Shown: piece by piece, positions 12,224 through 23,763 of the stretch
How positions within the stretch are numbered: position 1 is the first letter of the stretch
Layout: each line of letters begins with the position of its first letter
Assembly (NCBI GenBank): GCA_016618085.1
Contig: JABLTG010000020.1
Span: forward strand, 98,815-162,814
DNA length: 64,000 nucleotides
Reading direction: 5' to 3'
Source of the DNA: Neovahlkampfia damariscottae
Taxonomy: Eukaryota; Heterolobosea; Selenaionea; Neovahlkampfiida; Neovahlkampfiidae
The notes under the pieces: model-generated
The model's input: the letters and a program-made list of their open reading frames with translations, nothing else
Database searches by the model: none
What the model was told of the DNA's origin: nothing
Translations under genes and position numbers: made by a program

Positions 12224-13245
12224 TTAAAATGGTAAACCACCTCTACCACCTCCACTTCCACCACCTCTTCTTCTTTCATAACAAACATTATATTTTTCAA
12301 TCACATCATTCAATACATTTGTTCCTTTTGTCATTGTTGACATATATGTTATCAATAAAACTTCATTCATTTCTTTTGTATAATCTTTTCTAAATTGATC
12401 TGAATCAACTGTTGGAAGACGATGACAAACTGAAGATATTTTTCGTAAAGTATCATAATCCTTTTCAATTTTACCTTCTTTGACTAATTCTAAATATTTT
12501 ATCATTAATTCAACTCTATCATTGAGCATTGTTACAGCATTTGAAAGTGAAGAAAATCTTGGAATTACTGGAAAAAAAAAAAAAATAAATGTTTTTAAAA
12601 ACTTACAAGAAGATGAATCTGTTGATGTTTGTTGTTCAAGTTTGTTTACATGTTCAACAGTGATTCTTTCACTTTCAACTGATTGAACAGAGAAATCAAG
12701 TGGTGCAAATTTGACTAAGTCTCCAGTACTTGAGTATTCAATAACAGTCTCATATAAATAAACTGGAAATTCTTTTTGATTTTTTTTTGGTTTTGTATCA
12801 CAAAGTAAAAAAAGTGGACTTTCAAGTATCATCATAAATTGTTCATGAATAGCTACTTCATCTTTTGTAAGTGATTCTCCAACAGTATACCATCCAATAA
12901 CTTCATGATCTGGAAAAATTTCACCATCTTTTTATAAATATTAGAAACAAAGAAAAACTAACAAATTTTTTTTTTTGAGTCTAAAAAGTCTTTGTCAATT
13001 GAACATTTTCCATCTTTGACATCAATTTTTAAATCAAATGAAATATCAATTTCAACACTTCTGCCTGATTGTTTTCCGTATAAAGCTCCAATAATTCTTG
13101 GCTTTAAAATTTAATATTATAACTTTTTTACTGTTTCTTCATTTGAATTAACTTTTATTCTGGTAAAGTGATCTGAAACATTAAGTACAACTAAAGGGTG
13201 AAGAATTGCTTCTAAGGCGGATGTGCTTTCTTGTATTAAACTCAT
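12224..13245 (-). CDS. CSN6: COP9 signalosome subunit 6
   Basis: CSN6 is the catalytically inactive MPN-domain partner of CSN5 in the COP9 signalosome, which removes NEDD8 from cullins. Exons 13132-13245, 12963-13101, 12607-12927 and 12224-12567 give 305 residues. The N-terminal MPN domain has family blocks HPLVVLNVSDH, PRIIGALYGK and GWYTVG. The C-terminal half has ESPLFLL, RITVEHV and the helical pair HRLP...YMSTMTKGTNVLND. As expected for CSN6, the JAMM zinc motif is absent. The Gly/Arg tail GGGSGGGRGGLPF is unusual but ends like other CSN6 proteins in a Gly-Leu-aromatic motif. The start follows CCAAT by about 10 nt. Confidence 0.92.
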
Positions 13246-13365
13246 TTTTTATTTTATTGGCTAAAAATACCACCAATCACAACGTCATTTATTTTTAGAT
13301 TTGAAAAATAATTCTTAAGATTTATTCAAATTTATAATCTCGAGATTTATTCACAGTTTATTTCA

Positions 13366-14259
13366 TCAGAATTTTGTTTTCAAGAATTTTTCTTTTAAAT
13401 CAATCAAAATGTCGTCATGATGATCACTAATCAATTTATCAATATTTGGTTTTGAAAATGAATAATTGTATTCATCTTTAAAAATTAATTTAAACATAAA
13501 AAAATAAGAAAATAAATCAATAAATATTGTATCATTCAATTCTCGAAATAATTCAATTTTGAATAACTTATTTTTAAAATAATCAACTAAAAATTTTCTT
13601 AAATTATCCTTTTTTGAATCATTTAAAAAATAAAAACCATTCAAATTATCATTTAAAAACTTTTCATCTTTCAAAACAAAAGTAATGAAACATTCGACTG
13701 GGTTTGTCAGAAAATATGAAAATAAGAATTCATTTGATTTCATTTTATTCAAATAACAATTTCCAATATAAAAATTACATTCATTTTTTAATTCATTATT
13801 CTTTTTAAATTTATTAAAATTGAATTCATTGGATATTTCAAAATCGAATATTAAAAAATAAAATTTGTTTTCATTTATAAATTCATTAAATGAAAGGATT
13901 GAGTTATCTTTCAAAATTAATGCAATTTCTTTTTCTTTTGATGTAAAAAAACGAACAACTTTTGATTGAAAATAACTCTTAATTTTTTCATCTTTTTTGT
14001 TTAATTTAATTTCACCTGAATAATAAAGTACCGATTTATCACGTTTTGATATCAAATTTAAATTTTCTTTCAATTTTTTTTTATCAAAATTATTATTTAA
14101 ATTGTACTTTAGTTGAGGATAATAAAAGGTAAAATATTTTACAAGATTTAAATTATTCTCATTATTTGAATATCTTTTACTTTTTCCATTTATATTTATT
14201 AAATGATTCACAATCACATTCAATCTTCTTTGAGAAGATGAACTAGATTGAGAATTCAT
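13366..14259 (-). CDS. Uncharacterised protein
   Basis: This is a single-exon ORF of 297 residues starting at the first ATG after an ATTGG element. It begins with a Ser-rich stretch (SQSSSSSQRR) and continues as an Asn/Lys/Phe-rich, largely helical sequence without recognisable motifs, signal peptide or membrane span. Its codon use matches its neighbours. It sits head-to-tail between a membrane protein gene and CSN6. I cannot assign a function. Confidence 0.55.
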   Translation of the reverse strand: MNSQSSSSSQRRLNVIVNHLININGKSKRYSNNENNLNLVKYFTFYYPQLKYNLNNNFDKKKLKENLNLISKRDKSVLYYSGEIKLNKKDEKIKSYFQSKVVRFFTSKEKEIALILKDNSILSFNEFINENKFYFLIFDFEISNEFNFNKFKKNNELKNECNFYIGNCYLNKMKSNEFLFSYFLTNPVECFITFVLKDEKFLNDNLNGFYFLNDSKKDNLRKFLVDYFKNKLFKIELFRELNDTIFIDLFSYFFMFKLIFKDEYNYSFSKPNIDKLISDHHDDILIDLKEKFLKTKF

Positions 14260-14315
14260 CAACCAATCAAACTCTTGCGCCAAAAGAAATCAAAATTTTA
14301 TTTTAAAAAAATGAA

Positions 14316-15236
14316 TCAAGGATGCTCTTTTATGAATAAAAAATAAGGATAACCAGTTGCAAATTTAAAAGTTAAACCTAAAATTAACCCATAAAAAAAA
14401 AATGAAATAATTGAAAATATGATTCCATTACAAATATAAAAGAAAGTCCAACCAAATATTTTGGTGTACTTGTTGTAATTTAATGAAATTCTTATTAAAT
14501 AAAGAGTTCCTCTTTTTCTCAAAAATACAACCATTGTCAAAATTAAACAAAAAAAATATGATCCAAGTGTTGAAACTATTGGAGTACCCCAATTGACGAG
14601 CCATGCAGTTGATTTTGGAGCAACACACCAAGGACATTTATGTTCAGCATGTGGATCATAAATATTACAATTATTAATGCCTCCAAGCCATAAAAAAGTA
14701 CATCCACATCTGAATAATAAACCACAATATGGTAATAAAAATAAATATGAAAAAAGATAACTAAATCCAAATATTGGAAATATAAACAAAATTGAAGAAG
14801 AAATGAAACCTACAATCTTTAAAAAAATGGTTTTGCAAATTGATTCATCTCTTGGTTTGAGTGATAATTTTCGTTTATCCAACAACTTTTTTTTAACATC
14901 GTCATCAGATTCATCATCTGTTGTAATTATTCTTTCATCCTCTATGTTTGTTTTGGTATTCGCATTAGGAACTTCTGTTGTGATGGAATCTCTTTCATTT
15001 CTTTCAAAATGATGTTCCATTTCTGGAAGATCTATTATTTTGATATTTTGTTGTGATTCTGTTGATTCAGATCCTTCCTCTTTGCCAACTCCAGATTTTG
15101 AATAACTTTGTTCAATATCCTCATTTTTCATTGTGGTTGAATCAACATGAAGTATTTCAGGTATTTTTGTTGAAGATGTTCCTTGCTCAAAGACTTCATG
15201 GAATTCCTCCACTTCAGCAATTTTATTTTCGTTCAT
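14316..15236 (-). CDS. Four-span membrane protein with a CxC/CPWC cysteine cluster
   Basis: This is a single exon of 306 residues. The first ~135 residues are acidic, Ser/Thr-rich and probably cytosolic. About four hydrophobic segments follow (near residues 138-170, 215-240, 262-275 and 280-300). Between the first and second lies a conserved-looking cysteine loop with RCGCTFLWLGG, CNIYDPHAEH and KCPWC. I recall similar RCGCT...HCPWC loops in small multispan proteins of bacteria and protists, but I cannot name the family. The cluster could bind a metal or form disulphides in an extracytosolic loop. The ATG is 4 nt after ATTGG. Confidence 0.65.
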   Translation of the reverse strand: MNENKIAEVEEFHEVFEQGTSSTKIPEILHVDSTTMKNEDIEQSYSKSGVGKEEGSESTESQQNIKIIDLPEMEHHFERNERDSITTEVPNANTKTNIEDERIITTDDESDDDVKKKLLDKRKLSLKPRDESICKTIFLKIVGFISSSILFIFPIFGFSYLFSYLFLLPYCGLLFRCGCTFLWLGGINNCNIYDPHAEHKCPWCVAPKSTAWLVNWGTPIVSTLGSYFFCLILTMVVFLRKRGTLYLIRISLNYNKYTKIFGWTFFYICNGIIFSIISFFFYGLILGLTFKFATGYPYFLFIKEHP

Positions 15237-15404
15237 TGACCAATGAAAATTTCTACACAGTTTTTATTTTGAAAATAAATTCTTTCTACTGAGATTCACT
15301 GGTTTTATTTTTTAATTGAGAATTTGTAACTATTGAGTGAAGAAAGACAAATTTGAAGTTGCCAAATTGGAACAGTCCAGTTGACCAATTAAACAGTTTT
15401 GAAA

Positions 15405-16385
15405 ATGCAAAAGTTGAAAATCGTTCGTGGACAACTTCATCTATTGAAAAGAACAAAATCTCGATTTCTCAACATATTGGATGTAAACCAACGAAGAGAT
15501 TATACTATGGAACAAAACAAGAATAAAAAAGAAGAAATTAAAAAGAATATTGAAAAACAAAAAATAGAAAAAGAGGAGAAAATGAATGAGAAACAGCCAG
15601 ATTCTTCAGAGACTTATATACATGCAATATCCACATCCGTTATAAATCAAATGAAACTTTTGAACTCCTATGAAGTACGAGGTTATTCAATTTTACAAAT
15701 TACATCTGTGATAATTGTATTAGGTGGTTTTATATTGTATTTATATGGAGATAAAATTAAAGTATTTGGAGCTAAAAAAGGTGCAGATTTAACAAGTGAT
15801 GTATTGCAAGATGATAATGTAAAAACCAAAGCAGGAGAATTATCAAAAGATGTTATACATTCAATTTTAAATGATAAAACAACAAAAAATCAAACAGTTT
15901 CATTTTTAAGTCAATTAGCAAATGATCAAAGAACATTAGAATCTATTGTTAAAATATTAAATGATAGTTTAAAAAATGAAGACACAAAAGAAGCATTTCA
16001 AAATTTATTAAAAACAACTTTTATTTATTTGTATCAAAATGATGGATTTAAAGATCAAACAACCGAATTTTTACAATACTTATTAAAACAAGATAAAACA
16101 AAAGAAACATCAGTTTATATTTTCAATTCAATATTACAAAATGAATCAGTTAAAAAACAAGCAGCTGATTTATTATCAAATGTAACAAATGATCCAAATT
16201 TAAGAGTACAATCATTTGAATTAATGAAATGGAGTTGTATGCAAGTATTACAAGATGAATATGTTCAAAATCAAGCAAAAGATTTTGTACAAAATGTATT
16301 AAAAGATAAAAAAGTGCATGTTGATGCAGGTGATGCACTTTGGGAAGCAGTAAAGAATTCAGTAACTCCAAGTTTTTTGAGATAA
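15405..16385 (+). CDS. Mitochondrial single-span protein with helical repeats
   Basis: This single exon encodes 326 residues. The start at 15405 follows CCAATTA and opens a basic, acid-free stretch (MQKLKIVRGQLHLLKRTKSR) typical of a mitochondrial presequence. A charged linker and one transmembrane helix (SVIIVLGGFILYLYG, near residue 105) follow. The remaining ~210 residues are repeats of ~35 residues with recurring features such as K-aQ-a--LL and NDPN/NDQ/KDK, and look like an alpha-solenoid. I infer an inner- or outer-membrane protein exposing a helical repeat domain. Its molecular role is unknown. Confidence 0.65.
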   Translation: MQKLKIVRGQLHLLKRTKSRFLNILDVNQRRDYTMEQNKNKKEEIKKNIEKQKIEKEEKMNEKQPDSSETYIHAISTSVINQMKLLNSYEVRGYSILQITSVIIVLGGFILYLYGDKIKVFGAKKGADLTSDVLQDDNVKTKAGELSKDVIHSILNDKTTKNQTVSFLSQLANDQRTLESIVKILNDSLKNEDTKEAFQNLLKTTFIYLYQNDGFKDQTTEFLQYLLKQDKTKETSVYIFNSILQNESVKKQAADLLSNVTNDPNLRVQSFELMKWSCMQVLQDEYVQNQAKDFVQNVLKDKKVHVDAGDALWEAVKNSVTPSFLR

Positions 16386-16405
16386 AAAATTTTTTAATTC
16401 ATCTT

Positions 16406-18673
16406 TTATGATGTATTTCCATATTTCCAATCTTTAACAACGTTTCTATATTTTTCAGCTAAAATTGGAAAATTTTTAAAAAATGAATCATTTTCGTATA
16501 AATTTTCAACAACATGTTTTGCATGTTCTAAAATTTCATTTTCTTTTGGTAATTTTGTTAATTTTAAATAAGTTTTTAAATTTCCACTTTGTTTTAAACC
16601 AAGTAAATCACCTGGACCTCTTAATTTCAAATCCATTTCTGATATTTTAAAACCATCATTAGTTGCACATATAATTTCTAATCTTTCATTTGATTCTTCA
16701 TTCATTTTATTTTCATTTTTCATTAATAAACAATAAGATTGATCAATACCCCTTCCTACTCTACCACGTAATTGATGAAGTTGAGATAAACCATATCTTT
16801 CTGAATTTTCAATTACCATTACAGTTGCATTTGGTACATCAATACCAACTTCAATTACAGTTGTAGCAATTAAAATATCAGTTTCTTTATTTTTAAATTT
16901 TCTCATTTCATTTTCTTTTTCTTCTAAACTCAATTTACCATGAACTAAACCAATATTATATTTTTCAAATAATGAATTCTTTGATAAATTTTTAAAAGAT
17001 TCTTTTGCTGATTTTAAATCAAAAACATTTTCATTTTCATCAATAAAAGGATAAACAATATAAGCTTGATGACCATTTTCTAATTCAGATTTCAAAAAAT
17101 TTAACATTTTTTCTCTTTCATTTTCATTAATTATTGAAGTTTTAATAGGTTTTCTTTCTTTTGGTACATCATTTATTGTTGTAATTTTTAAATCAGCATA
17201 TTTTGTCATTCCTAATGATCTAGGTATTGGTGTAGCACTCATTAATAATAAATGTAAAACTCCTTTTTCTAACATAATTTGTCTTTGTGCAACTCCAAAT
17301 TTACAAAATTCATCAATTACTAACATTCCAATATTTTGAAAATTCAAATTTTCATTTAAAATAGTTTGAGTACAAACACATATTTTTGATTCACCTGATT
17401 CTAATGATTCTAATATTTCATTTCTTTCATTTTTACTTTGACCTCCAATTAATAATTTAACATTCTCTTTTTTTAAAAAATTTAATAAATAAGAATAATG
17501 TTGTTCTGCTAAAACTTGAGTTGGTGCAACAAATATTCCTTGATATCCAGAATCTAATGCTAATAATAAAGATACAATACCAACTATAGTTTTACCACAA
17601 CCAACATCTCCTTGTAATAATCTATTCATTTTTAATCCTGATTTTACATCATTTATAATTTCATGAATTGCATCTTTTTGACCTTTGGTTAATGGAAATG
17701 AAAGTGAATCTAAAAAGGATTGTGTATATTTTCCAATTCCTTTTAATTTTAAATTTTGTTTTCCAAGTTGTTTAAATCCTAATACTTCATTATTATATTT
17801 TATATTTGAATAAAATAATTGAAGAAATATACATTCATCAAATTTTAATCTTTTTTTTGCTTCTTCAATTCTTTGAATTGAATTTGGAAAATGTATTTGA
17901 GTATATGCATCTCTAATTCCTATTAAATTATATTTCTTTAAAATCCAAGTTGGTAAGTATTCTCTAATTTCGGAAAATTGAATTGCTTGTTGTATTAATT
18001 TTAATAAACTCTTTTGACCAATTCCACTTTTACTTAATACTTGATTCTTTTTGTAAATTGGTAAAATTTGAAAATCTAAATTTTCATAAACATAGAATTC
18101 AGGTTGAATAATAGTTAGTTTTGAGTTACTTTTTGATACTTTTCCTTTAAACCAAATTGTCAAATTTTTTGAAATGATATCTTTAATTTCATGTCGTAAA
18201 TATGAATTTCCTCTAAAAAAATATGCGCTTATTTGATTATCATCTTCTTCTGAACTATTTTTATCGACTTGTTGTATTTTTAAAATTCCAATTGGTTGAC
18301 TTCGATTTTTTATTCTAATTTGATCATAGTCAATCATTTTTCCAAGAAATGATACTACTTTACCATCATGGTGATCTGAGAAATTGTTTTTTAATTTTAA
18401 TTTTTTAAAGAAACCTGAAATATCTGAAATAGAAATAATTTCCGTCATATCTACATAATCTCGAGGATAATATTTAATGATATCTTCAATGGTGTTCACA
18501 CCTATTGAGTTGAAAGCTTCTACTCTTTTTGGTCCAATTTTACTTAAACTTCCAATATTTTCCTCAACTTTCTGAGAGAATGTTTAAATTTTGTTATTTG
18601 ATACCTTCGTCAAGGTTCCATAATATTTATACAACCGTATGAAACTCTTTTGAGGTGTTATTTTCTTGAGCAT
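16406..18673 (-). CDS. recG: RecG-type DNA helicase, probably mitochondrial
   Basis: RecG drives branch migration and fork reversal. An intron (18572-18604) joins a 23-residue first exon to the main exon, giving 744 residues. The first exon (MLKKITPQKSFIRLYKYYGT) is basic and acid-free, as in a mitochondrial presequence. The wedge-type start IGPKRVEAF, the OB domain, Walker A GDVGCGKT (near residue 344), SATPIPRS, the VHGK block, TTVIEVGIDVPNA and QLHQLRGRVGR are all present. Motif II is the oddity: it reads DEFC instead of the DEQH usual in RecG (codons at 17303-17314). Eukaryotic RecG is otherwise known mainly from plants and some protists. An organellar origin is likely. Confidence 0.92.
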
Positions 18674-18811
18674 GTTTCCAACTTCAAAAATTGAGAAAAA
18701 ATTTATCCAATCAAATCATTTGGTGATGTGTCTTTGAAAATTAAATTTGAAAAGTGGTTTTGAAAAATAATATTTGAAAAACAATTTCTTTTTATTTCAT
18801 TGGTCAAACAA

Positions 18812-19694
18812 ATGTCAAAAGTTTTGCAAAGAAAGTTGCTCAAAATTTCTGACAACACAGGAACTCCACTCAGCATACTTCAATTCAACACTCTTGCTGA
18901 TGAACTCAGTGATGCATTCCCAGAAGCTAATCCTGATATTTTAAAGTGGAATTTTAGAAGTGAATTATTGCTTGAGGAAATTATTCAACGAGACAGTGAT
19001 GTGATTTGCCTGGAAGAAGTTGACCATTTTGATGATTTTTTTTTTCCACATTTATCTAAACTTGGTTATGATGGAAAGTTTTTAATGAAGACAATGGAAA
19101 ATAATAAACCAAGAGATGGATGTTGTATTTTTTTTAAAAATTCAAAATTAAAACTTGAAATCTTGAAAGAAGTACATTTTAATTACACCAAAGATGCAAA
19201 AGGTGCTCAAGTTGGAATCATATGTAAATTCCTTTTTGAAAAAGTAAGCCACAACAAAATAACTTTAGAAATCATTTTTATGTGCAATGACTCACTTAAA
19301 AGCGAAAGAAGGACATGAAGAATTAAGAAAGAATCAAATTAAACACTTTATTTCCGAGATCAAAAAAATGAATGAAAATAAATTACCAATAATAATTTGT
19401 GGTGATTTGAATGATATTCCTGATAGTTTATGTTACAAAGAATTAGAATTGAATGAATTTTCAAGTTCTTATAAACTATATGGTGATGATATTGAACCAT
19501 ATACAACCTTCAAAAAAAGAAAAGAAATTGTGAAAAGATGTATTGACTATATTTGGTATACAAGTGATACATTAAAAGTTGAACAATTATTGGAAATACC
19601 AAATAGTGATGATTTAAAAGATTATTTACCATGTGATATATTTCCAAGTGATCATTTATCAATTCAAACTATTTTTAATTTTATTGAAAAATAA
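18812..19694 (+). CDS. Nocturnin-like endonuclease/exonuclease/phosphatase protein
   Basis: A 25-nt intron (19244-19268) joins two exons into 285 residues. The protein matches the nocturnin/CCR4-type EEP family throughout: QFNTLADEL, ALKW-like LKWNFR, ICLEEVDHF (metal-binding Glu), GCCIFF, THLKAK, CGDLND and PSDHLS (catalytic Asp-His). Nocturnin in animals removes the 2' phosphate from NADP(H); the wider family deadenylates mRNA. The conserved YTTFK and DYIWY blocks favour a nocturnin-type enzyme. The start follows ATTGG by about 12 nt and has a basic N terminus that could be a mitochondrial signal. Confidence 0.9.
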
Positions 19695-19706
19695 ACCAAG
19701 ATATTT

Positions 19707-20716
19707 TTATTTCTTTTTTGAATTTTCAACTAAATTCATTAATTCATTCTTTTGAGCTAATATTTTTAATAAATTCACTAAAAATGGAACATAATTATGA
19801 CGTCTTCTTTGATTTTCTTCTTTATAATTTTCCATTTTTAATTCTTCTTCTTTTAATCTAATCATTAATTCATTAATTTCTAATTTATTTTTTATTGAAT
19901 CTTTTTTTAGTTCAACTATTTTTTCATTTAAAATATCTTTTCTATCTCTAATCATTGCTTGAATAGAAAATAAATCATTTTCTGTGTAAGTTGAAATTCT
20001 TTTTTGTATTGTTGAAATTAAAATATTAATCCAATCATTTTCTTCTTTGTATTCTCCAATTTTTATAGGTCCTTGTTGTAATCCATCTAATTCATATAAT
20101 ACACCATCAAATGGTACATAAGAAATAAAATGAAATGCATCTCCCTTTTTTTTTTGAGAATTAATTTTTTTTTCGTCTTTTACTTTTCCAGAAGAAGATT
20201 TTTCTTCATCAAAAATGAATGAATCTTGAGCATTAAATGAATTATGAGCATTTCTAATTTTATCTACCGATCCTAAACTTGTTCCTCTGTCTTCAGGAGA
20301 AAAACTTTCAGTAAATCCTTTAAAATCTTTTAAACAACTTCCAATATCAACATTTTCATTTTTAATATTCAAAAGAATTGATAGAATTGCTTGAGTAGCA
20401 CAAGCGTCTTGAATCATTTGTCTCAAAAAAAAAACTTAAAAACTAAATGATATGTCATACTTCATAAAAAATAAATCTTTTGGATATTCTTTTGCAATTT
20501 CTCTTTTTTCTTTTTCTTGTCTATATTTGAACAAAAATACAATACCGTAAATTGGTCTAAAAAAAGAATTATATTTTTTTTTTTTTCAAACGAGAGTTGT
20601 TTTAACATGTCAGCATCAACCATAATTAACTCTTCCATCTGAACACCTTTAACACCCATCAATTGGATCAATTCAGTAAATACACCAGGATCAGATTCTA
20701 TTGTGCACCAACTCAT
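19707..20716 (-). CDS. UCHL5: Ubiquitin C-terminal hydrolase UCH37/UCHL5
   Basis: UCHL5 is a deubiquitinase of the proteasome lid and INO80. Exons 20592-20716, 20461-20556 and 19707-20421 give 311 residues. The opening [15 protein letters not shown] is diagnostic. The catalytic Cys is in DACATQ, the His in DAFHFISY and the Asp in YELDGL. The C-terminal ULD includes the [14 protein letters not shown] block used to bind the proteasome receptor. The insert after HNSFNAQ is longer and more charged than usual. Convergent with the nocturnin-like gene, with a 12-bp gap. Confidence 0.94.
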
Positions 20717-20774
20717 TTTTTAATTAAACCACAGGTTTTGCCCAATCAAAATGATCAAAAACTTAAATATTTAT

Positions 20775-22644
20775 TCAAATTGAATGATGATATTGAGTTG
20801 TTGCTGAATCACTTTTTTCTGAATAATTAACATTTAAACAAGATGTTGGTACTAAAATTCTTTAATTTTTTTTTCAACTTACAATTATCATCTTTCCTAT
20901 AATCTTCACCACAGAATTTACATTTCAAAATTTCATCTGGAATATCCATCATTAAATAATTTGATTTTGGATTTGAGACTAAAAATAATAATGTCTGTTG
21001 ATTGAGATACCAACAATATGAAATATCAATCACAGGATGAGAAGAAGGAAATTTAATTTGTTTAAATTCACCATTTGTTGAAGATATTCTTACATTAACA
21101 CGATTTGGTTCATTTCCTAATCCAATATATCCTGAACCTGAAATAAATACATCACCATTAATAGTATGTAATAACAATGCATTTTGAATACTTCTAATAT
21201 TCTTTATAAATCCAATTGAACTTGTATCAATTTCATAGAATGATGGTTCATTTGAAATAGAACCTTCAATTTCTCTTCTCTTTTTTAATGTTGATAAAAA
21301 ATATTCATTTGAAATAAAAACTCTTCCTGTGTCTGATAATAATGCGATAAATGATGATTGAATTTCTATTTGATTAATTTGAATATCATAATCAAATTTA
21401 AATAGTACAGGTAATGACGAAAAATTATTAATCTTTGGATATTTATGAATTGAAACAGTTTTGTTATTTTTATGAATCAATCCAATTCGTTCTTTGTTCA
21501 ATGTATAAATGTCATGAATATTTTCAGCAAACTTAATGGATTCATTTAAATAAGCATCACCTGATTTGGTCAATACAATCCCATTGGATATTTTTTTAAT
21601 TTTTTCTTCGTGTAATGAAGTCACAAAATTTGAATGTTTTCTATCAAATGACCATAAACAATCTTGATTATTTGTAAAATAAAAGATATTTGAATCAAAT
21701 AAAACAACCGATGAGTTTTGATTTGAATCAATTTGAATAATATTTCCTAAATTAAAATTATTTTCGAATTCAAAATTCAATTGACTTTCAAATTTTAATA
21801 ATTTTGAATTGGATTTGTTTGTAAAATCAATAATTTCAAATACTTGATTTTTGATTGAAAATAAAAATTGATTTTGAATTGATTGAATACCTCTACCTTC
21901 TAAAGGTAAATATTTTGTTGGTAAATTATTGATACTATAAACATTAACAAAATATAAATCTGAAAATAAATAATTTTGATGATAAAGATTCTTCCAATTT
22001 ATTTTTTTGTCCTTTTTTTGATTGATCAAATTAAAATATTTTTCGTCTTTTTTTTTCAAAAATAATTTCCATAATTCTTGATTTTCTGATAAATTTTTAA
22101 ACTGAGAACAAGTTCTTGATAATTTCTTCAAATCAAATTCATTTAAAAATATAAAAATTTGAAATAGAATTTCTTCAACCAATTGATCTTCTTTCATTGG
22201 TATAAATTTTAATTCTTCCATTGCTTTCGTTTCACATAATTTAATTTTTTCACCTTCTTTTCCCAATAAATAAATTTGATTTAATTTTTTCGCTTTATTG
22301 TAATAATTTAATGCTTTTTGATGCTTCTTTTCTTCAAAATAAATTTCTCCAATTTGAAATAATAATTTAGCTTGTGGTTTTGCAATTTCAATTTGTAATA
22401 AATCTTTTAAACCATTTTCATTTTCTTTTAATTTTAAATAACATTCACTTCTTTTATTCAATAATGCACAAATTACAAATTTATTTGTTGATTTATAAAG
22501 TTCATTTTTTGATAATTGTGAAAGATTAGAAAAATTGAATACTTCAAGACCTTCAGTATAGTCTTTTAAAGCTTCAGTATAATTTTCACTTTTGAATTCT
22601 TTGTTTCCTTTTGATAAACATTGGTTTGATTTTCCACTTGACAT
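20775..22644 (-). CDS. TPR, F-box and RCC1-like repeat protein
   Basis: A 31-nt intron near the 3' end (20852-20882) gives 612 residues. The N terminus holds about three TPR units (residues ~1-145). An F-box-like helix trio follows at ~150-200 (EEILFQIFIFLNEFDLKKLS...W). The rest is a divergent beta-propeller with RCC1-like signatures, best seen in GDVFISGSGYIGLGNE. Near the end is a CKFCGEDYRKDDN segment that could hold a zinc ion. The architecture suggests a substrate adaptor of an SCF ubiquitin ligase. Targets are unknown. CCAATCA lies about 60 nt before the ATG. Confidence 0.8.
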
Positions 22645-22805
22645 TCAAAATTCCAGTTTTGCTTTTTGCTTTGAAATTGTTATAAAAAAGAAAAAACAAA
22701 ATGATTGGTTAATAATTTGACCAACAAGAAGAAGATAAATTCGTCAATCATTTTTACTTGAAAGATTGTCTGATTCAACAAAACAAACAAAAGTGTTGAT
22801 AGTTT

Positions 22806-23583
22806 TTATTCCATAAACACAAGTATCACTTGAACAAAAACAACAATTAAAGAAAACAAAGCAAATTGACTTGCATCACTTGTTGGTGTTTCTGGTTTTT
22901 TACCTGGGCTCTTTAGAGGACTTTGTACAGGTGTTGGACTTGAAACAGGTGTTGATTTTTCGCAGGATACCATTTGAACATGAACTTCTTTTCCACAGTC
23001 TTTAGTTATAGTTTCCGTTTTTGTTGAATTTGAAGAACAATCAGTATTTGGATAAGTATTTATCATTATACTGTCATTCTCACAAGTATATTTCAATGAT
23101 TGTTGTTCATTTAAAAAGTTTGGAACACATTTATCGACATATCCTCCATTTATTTGAATTGGATCACCATCGCATGTTGAAGAGTTGAACTGTTTGAATT
23201 TATACCCAATACTGACAGGTGGTTCTTCTAAATTACAAACTGGCATCGCCCAAATGTTACCAGTTACTTTAAAACATTTTCCGCCTTTAAAAATAAGAAA
23301 TTACTTTTTCCGACTTACTTTCTAGTGATTGTGTTGATGCACATTCAGTAACATTACAATTTTGTTTGCAACCTGTTGAAAACATGATGGTTGAATTTTC
23401 GCATTTTGGGAGTAAATATGAAGTCATTGAAGAAGGAACACATTTGTTGTCTTCATATCTTTGGTATTGAAATAATGAAGCTGGATCACAGTTACTAGTC
23501 GAAAAATGTCCAATGTAAATGGCAGCAACTGAAAATTGAATAAAATAAATTAAGCTGCAGAGAACTAAAATTTGGTACTTCAT
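22806..23583 (-). CDS. Secreted or surface cysteine-rich protein
   Basis: One intron (23285-23318) gives 247 residues. The N-terminal signal peptide (MKYQILVLCSLIYFIQFSVA) is clear. Two similar halves follow, each with several Cys residues and an NST/CDP...C pattern (ATSNCDPASLFQ, NSSTCDGDPIQ), which suggests an internal duplication. A Pro/Ser/Thr stalk (PVSSPTPVQSPLKSP) leads to a C-terminal hydrophobic segment of ~20 residues with almost nothing after it, as in a GPI-anchored protein or a tail-anchored surface protein. Several N-glycosylation sites are present. Function unknown. Confidence 0.75.
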
Positions 23584-23763
23584 TAAAATTTTATGAAAAA
23601 CAAATTTGAACTTTAGAGTCACTAAATAAGAAATTGTTTAACCTAAAATTTCTGAATTTAGTTCAAATTGATTTCAGCCTTTAATTTTTCTGGATGATAG
23701 TCAAAAAAAACAAAATGAACAAAAAAGGAAAAATAGAATTTAAACATAAAAATAAAAATTCAT

